64,000 nucleotides of DNA, taken from the NCBI RefSeq assembly GCF_014647235.1, contig NZ_BMOU01000003.1:186001-250000 (forward strand), given 5' to 3'. How positions within the stretch are numbered: the first letter of the stretch is position 1; each line of letters begins with the position of its first letter. Source of the DNA: Haloarcula pellucida. GTDB taxonomy: Archaea > Halobacteriota > Halobacteria > Halobacteriales > Haloarculaceae. Made by a program: the position numbers and the translations under genes. This document shows positions 59,982 through 64,000 of this stretch, piece after piece. The notes below the pieces were generated by a model that had not been told where the DNA came from, did not search any database, and saw only the letters and a list, made by a program, of their open reading frames with translations.

Positions 59982-62864
59982 CTATTGAACCCTGTCGCCC
60001 GATGCCGCAACCGAGACGCTCTGTTCCTCGAAGAGCGTCGTGAACAGTTTCCGTTGGACCGTCCGGACGTGCTGATAGAACGCTGGCGGAGAGATATCGA
60101 GCATCGTCGCGACGTCTTCACCGGTACTCTCGCGCGGCGACTCGAAAAAGCCGCTGTAATAGGCCGTCTGAACGACTTCGAGTTGCCGTTCGGTGAGGTC
60201 AGAGAGGAACCGCGAGTAGACGTCGTGTTCGGCCGCTTGGTCGAACGTTTGCTTACTGTGGAGTTCGACGTCGGAGAACGCTTCGTCGACCAACTGCGAG
60301 ATGTTCCGGACGTCGATACTGTCCGGGACGTCGATGGTCAGTGTCGTCGACGTCGCATCGGCGGTCGCCTCCCGGAAGACGGCGCCGTGGTCGGCCAACT
60401 CCAGTGCGAGAAACGGCCGAGCGAGTCCAAGCCGCAGGACACCGCCGTCGCTTTCTTCGCTTATCTGTCGGACGTCGTCGATGCCGGCTAGTTCGGATGC
60501 GGCGGCCGCCACGGTCTCGACGACGGCGTCCTCGACGGTGACGAACACGTAACTCCCGTCTGTCGTCTGCTGTACGCCCCCCTGATACGAGAGGGTGCAG
60601 TCGGCCACCCGAGCGAGACGCGAGAGGATGAACGTCTCGTCGTCGATTTCGAACGCGACGCGCGTCAGCGACGTCGTGAGGAGGGCGTTCTTCCGCTCGA
60701 TGGCACTGAGTGCGGAGGCGATCGTCTCCCCGAGTTCGGCCAGTACGGCACGGGCGGTCTCGTCGAACGCGTCCCGGGTATCGGCGTAGACGGTCAAGAC
60801 GCCGTGCGTGAGATCGTTGTACACGAGGGGGATACTCAGCACGGACATGAAATCGCGGGTGAGCGCGTCCGCTCGCCACTCGTCTTCCCGGAGGTTGGTC
60901 GCGACGTTGGGAACCATGGTCACGTCGCCGGTCGCCGCTGTCTTCCCGGCTGGCTCGGTGCCCGACGCATCGACGGTGAACTTCTGACTGTCCAGGTATC
61001 CCTGTTCGTCCCCCGCCCACGCCCGTGGTTCGAGGGTGTCGGTCGTCGAATCGACGCCGCCGATCCAGGCGAAACTGAACCGCTCGTCACTGGTCAGCAG
61101 TTCGCTGACGGTGTGGTCGATCTCGTCACGCGTCTCCGCCTGAACGATCGCCCTATCGATGGCTCTGATCGTCTCGTTGATACGGTTCAGTGCCGTGAGC
61201 TGTTCGTTTTGCTGCTGTAACTGTCTGTCCTGTGCGCGGAGCTGTGACTCCCGTCTGACCCGATCGAGCGCTGCTTCGGCGGTCGCCGCGAGCAGGTCTG
61301 CCAGTTCTCGGGTGACGTCGTCGAACGCGGCGACGTCCGGAGACCCTGCGACGAAGATACCGTGGTCGCCCAGCGGGACGTAGCCCGCACTTCTGAGGTC
61401 TGTGGCCCGGTTTTCGAGTCGGTCTGCCTCGTGGACGTCGTCGAAAAACAGCGCCGTCCCTTCGATAAACGCGTACCCCGGAAGCGAGTCACCGTCGGCG
61501 TGAATCCTCGGCAGTGGGCCGTGGAGGTCGCGCATGGTCTGTGAGTGTGTGGCGGGCCGGAGTTCGTTGGTGTCGGCGTCGAACAGATATATCGCGGTCG
61601 CCTCGAGATCGAGGGCGCTCGGCGAGTCTTCGACGATATGTTGGGCAATCTCGTCGTGCGTTCCGGCGTACAGGAACCCACGCGCCAGTTCCTGAAGCGT
61701 CGCGAGCGCCTCCTCGCGTTGCTTGCGTTTCGTGATGTCTCGACAGCTATAGAGGAACTTACCGCCCTGAATGTCGACCGCTCGGACGTTGACGAGGAGC
61801 GTGTGCTCACGGCCGGCCTTGTCCGTCGCCGTACACTCGATGTTCTTCAGGCTCCCGGTCGCTGCGAGTTCGTCGCGGTCGAAGAGGTCCTCGCCGAGGA
61901 GGTCGTCGATCGTTCCCCCGTCGCGAATCTCCGCTGCCGTGTATCCGAAGATGAAGTGGACGTTGGGACAGACGTACGTGTACTCGCCGTCCTCGTCCGT
62001 GATGAGGACGGTGTCGGTCATGTTGTTGAGTGTCACTCGGTGGAGTTCCTCTGACTGTCGGAGGTCGCGTTCGAGCGAGACTCGTTCCGTGATCTCGACG
62101 CCCCTGATCACGATCGACGTGAGGTCGCCGCGTTCGTTTTCGACGGGGCGAACGGACAGATCGATGACGCGCTGGGATTCGCTGTCCGGTGGTTCGGAGA
62201 GTATCGAGTTGCCGGCGGTCCCGTCCCGCGTCTCCTCGACGAGTTGTCGGACGTCGTCCTGCATCGCCGCCGTCTGTGACCACCACGGCAGCGTCCAGAA
62301 GGGCTCGCCCAGAACCGCTTCGGCGTCTACGTCGATCATCTCACGCGCCCTCTCGTTCGCACGGACGAGCGTCCCGTCGGGGTCTAGCACCCACGTCGCC
62401 GTCTGCGTGTCGTTGAACACTGCGTCGAACTGCTGTGCTCGGTCGCGCTGGACGTCCGCCTGCGACGTGGTACGGAGCGCTTCTTCGGTACGGTTCAGTA
62501 CCGTGTCGACAGTCCGGTCGATCGGCTCCGTTACCACGATATAGTCGGTGACGCCGGACGCGATCGCGTCGCTGGCGATAGTCTCGTTCCCGTTGGCCGT
62601 CCCGAGGAGAACGGGTACCGCCGACTCTTCGCTTCGAACCGCTTCTACGAGTTCGACACCGGTCGTCTCATCGAGCGCGTACGCCGTGACGACACAGTCG
62701 ACGAGGCCGTCCCGGACGGCATCGAGCGCGTTCGCTGCCGTCTCGGCGGTGTGTACTGTCCCAGCGGTGTCCGAGTCGATCCGTTCGGCGAGTCGTTCGA
62801 GCCAGCCAGCCGTCCCAGCGAGGAGGATGCCCGCGGAGTCGAGCGGTGAGTCAGAATCCGCCAT
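59982..62864 (-). CDS. Large BAT-type sensor-regulator (receiver-like, PAS, GAF, BAT, HTH_10)
   Basis: A 960-residue protein. Residues 1-125 form a receiver-like domain in which the usual phosphoacceptor aspartate position reads VDCVVTAYAL (Ala instead of Asp) and the N-terminal acidic pair is missing, so it is a pseudo-receiver. Two PAS domains (about 145-255 and 275-385) follow, then two GAF domains (about 390-545 and 575-730), a bacterioopsin-activator domain (735-890) and a C-terminal HTH_10 (LTERQLEVVQTAYYSGFFESP ...). It probably senses light, oxygen or redox state and controls transcription. Target genes are unknown. Confidence 0.88.
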   Translation of the reverse strand: MADSDSPLDSAGILLAGTAGWLERLAERIDSDTAGTVHTAETAANALDAVRDGLVDCVVTAYALDETTGVELVEAVRSEESAVPVLLGTANGNETIASDAIASGVTDYIVVTEPIDRTVDTVLNRTEEALRTTSQADVQRDRAQQFDAVFNDTQTATWVLDPDGTLVRANERAREMIDVDAEAVLGEPFWTLPWWSQTAAMQDDVRQLVEETRDGTAGNSILSEPPDSESQRVIDLSVRPVENERGDLTSIVIRGVEITERVSLERDLRQSEELHRVTLNNMTDTVLITDEDGEYTYVCPNVHFIFGYTAAEIRDGGTIDDLLGEDLFDRDELAATGSLKNIECTATDKAGREHTLLVNVRAVDIQGGKFLYSCRDITKRKQREEALATLQELARGFLYAGTHDEIAQHIVEDSPSALDLEATAIYLFDADTNELRPATHSQTMRDLHGPLPRIHADGDSLPGYAFIEGTALFFDDVHEADRLENRATDLRSAGYVPLGDHGIFVAGSPDVAAFDDVTRELADLLAATAEAALDRVRRESQLRAQDRQLQQQNEQLTALNRINETIRAIDRAIVQAETRDEIDHTVSELLTSDERFSFAWIGGVDSTTDTLEPRAWAGDEQGYLDSQKFTVDASGTEPAGKTAATGDVTMVPNVATNLREDEWRADALTRDFMSVLSIPLVYNDLTHGVLTVYADTRDAFDETARAVLAELGETIASALSAIERKNALLTTSLTRVAFEIDDETFILSRLARVADCTLSYQGGVQQTTDGSYVFVTVEDAVVETVAAAASELAGIDDVRQISEESDGGVLRLGLARPFLALELADHGAVFREATADATSTTLTIDVPDSIDVRNISQLVDEAFSDVELHSKQTFDQAAEHDVYSRFLSDLTERQLEVVQTAYYSGFFESPRESTGEDVATMLDISPPAFYQHVRTVQRKLFTTLFEEQSVSVAASGDRVQ

Positions 62865-63167
62865 CAGTCTCCCTCAGACGTAACGCCGCTTCGATACGGT
62901 GTGTCGGAACGGGCTCGGGACCGGTCGCGAAGACCCGCTGTCGAACTGCAAACGGTGTCCATCGATAGTTCACTATCTAGCCCCTGTTTGGTAAAGACGT
63001 TTGGTACTCAACCAGCGCGGTACCCAACGGACTCCACCGGTCTCTCACTGCCGCTCGCCCCCCGGGGACTGACCGAGGAAGTCGACTCCGTATGCCCGTC
63101 CGCCCCACTCGCCGACTGCTGTCAACTGTACAACAACATGATGGTGGGTGCGCCCGATAGCTAACCC
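62865..63167. other. Gene-free interval
   Basis: Between the divergent starts of the BAT-type regulator and the P-type ATPase there is no clear gene. It contains an AT-richer patch at about 62968-63005 but no strong TATA box in the usual position for either gene. Confidence 0.4.
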
Positions 63168-64000
63168 ATGGACGATCATCCGGAATACGGCCGGTCAGAC
63201 TCGCTGGAAGCGGACGTTCCTCACCGGTCGGAATCGACGGTTCCGTGCTGTCGGATTTGCCAGCTAGACGCGAATACCGAGACGCGCGGGCCGGGACCAC
63301 CATCGGCCGAGCAGCACACGCCGTCACCCGCCCACACGGAACACGTCCACGGCGAGTCTGCCCACGACGCACCAGACCCCGACGGTCACGGCGGCCACGG
63401 CACACACACCGACCACAGCGGCCACGAACGGTTGTTCAAGCGCCGGTTCTGGGTGTCGCTCGTGCTCTCGATTCCGGTCGTCTTCTTCAGCGAGTTCGTT
63501 CAGGACGTGTTCGGCTACACTGCGCCCGCGTTCCCGGGTAGCGTCTGGATTACGCCTGTCCTGTCGGTCGTCGTCTTCGCCTACGGCGGCGTCCCGTTCC
63601 TCTCGATGGCTCGCGCGGAACTCGCGAATCGCGAACCGGGGATGATGCTGCTCATCTCGCTCGCCATCACCGTCGCCTTTGGCTACTCCATCGCCAGTCT
63701 GTTCCTCGAGGGCACGACGCCCTTCTTCTGGGAACTCGTCACGCTGATAGACATCATGCTGCTTGGCCACTGGATGGAGATGCGCTCCGTTCGACAGGCG
63801 TCCGGCGCACTCGACGAACTGGCGACGCTCATGCCCGACACCGCCGAGCGCGTCACCGAGGGTGGGGACACGGAGACGGTTCCGGTCTCCGACCTCTCGG
63901 AAGGCGACGTCGTGCTCGTCCGACCGGGCGCCAGCGTCCCGGCCGACGGGACAGTCGTCGACGGCGAGTCGTCCGTCGACGAGTCGATGATCACCGGTGA
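63168..64000 (+). CDS. CopB-like heavy-metal P-type ATPase, N-terminal part
   Basis: The first 277 residues of a P1B-type ATPase, cut by the window edge. The N-terminus has a Cys cluster (PCCRICQL) and a His-rich stretch ([31 protein letters not shown]), typical of CopB-type metal binding. Then four hydrophobic helices ([61 protein letters not shown]). The actuator domain runs [31 protein letters not shown] with the start of the DESMITG motif. It would export copper or a related metal. The P-type phosphorylation site lies beyond the window. Confidence 0.88.
   Translation, partial: MDDHPEYGRSDSLEADVPHRSESTVPCCRICQLDANTETRGPGPPSAEQHTPSPAHTEHVHGESAHDAPDPDGHGGHGTHTDHSGHERLFKRRFWVSLVLSIPVVFFSEFVQDVFGYTAPAFPGSVWITPVLSVVVFAYGGVPFLSMARAELANREPGMMLLISLAITVAFGYSIASLFLEGTTPFFWELVTLIDIMLLGHWMEMRSVRQASGALDELATLMPDTAERVTEGGDTETVPVSDLSEGDVVLVRPGASVPADGTVVDGESSVDESMITG

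Noticed and set aside
1-64000. tRNA, rRNA or CRISPR loci
   Set aside because: I looked for T-arm-like GGTTC(A/G)AATCC patterns, for rRNA stretches and for regularly spaced repeats, and saw none. A covariance-model search would be decisive.

Overview
The window is a GC-rich, gene-dense chromosomal stretch from a haloarchaeon (class Halobacteria). The evidence is the strongly acidic proteins, the many TATA-like boxes placed 25-35 bases before an ATG or GTG with no leader, and lineage markers: RdfA with an SMC-like partner, a HalOD1 protein, bacterioopsin-activator (BAT/HTH_10) regulators, a FolC-FolP fusion and Tat-type lipoproteins. I see no tRNA, rRNA or CRISPR array.

Layout. 1-822: end of trpE and all of trpG. 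838-4128: a BCCT transporter and a K+ channel with an NAD-binding domain. 4.2-5.5 kb: a small EamA-like membrane protein, RidA and a hypothetical. 5.7-17 kb: a formate dehydrogenase with a NuoF-like partner, GTP cyclohydrolase I, formate-THF ligase, an AlaX editing protein and FolCP. 17-18.3 kb: small membrane proteins, a miniature inverted-repeat element and a BCCT gene remnant. 18.4-28.5 kb: a second BCCT transporter, zinc-ribbon and stress proteins, threonine/serine dehydratase and two tandem dimethylglycine/sarcosine dehydrogenase-like flavoproteins. 28.8-37.5 kb: GlcG/HbpS, creatininase-family and aspartoacylase-like proteins, an unrecognised protein with a possible HTH, a MetF-like reductase, GlyA, a tandem Usp protein, a DmdA-like demethylase and dihydrofolate reductase. 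37.5-40.2 kb: sparse DNA with a second miniature element and small genes. 40.5-47.6 kb: SMC-like protein and RdfA (convergent), acetyl-CoA synthetase, small membrane proteins, a Tat-exported glycerophosphodiesterase. 47.8-57.6 kb: methyltransferase, a five-gene peptide-type ABC transporter operon, cytochrome P450, hypotheticals. 57.7-64 kb: second copy of the 80-bp element, glutamate dehydrogenase, a rubrerythrin-like mini-operon, a large BAT-type sensor-regulator, and the start of a CopB-like P-type ATPase.

How the genes work together. The most striking theme is folate-linked one-carbon metabolism between about 4.8 and 37.5 kb. Two BCCT carriers could import betaine-type solutes. The two flavoprotein-GcvT enzymes would demethylate dimethylglycine and sarcosine onto tetrahydrofolate. 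A DmdA-like protein could move a methyl group from an unknown onium compound to THF, and the MetF-like enzyme could oxidise that methyl-THF. Formate-THF ligase and formate dehydrogenase could take the carbon to formate and CO2. GlyA, the dehydratase and RidA could take glycine to pyruvate through serine. FolE, FolCP and DHFR supply the cofactor. I did not find FolD or an enzyme that removes the first methyl group of betaine. The pathway is inferred from gene families and neighbourhood; no substrate is proven by the sequence.
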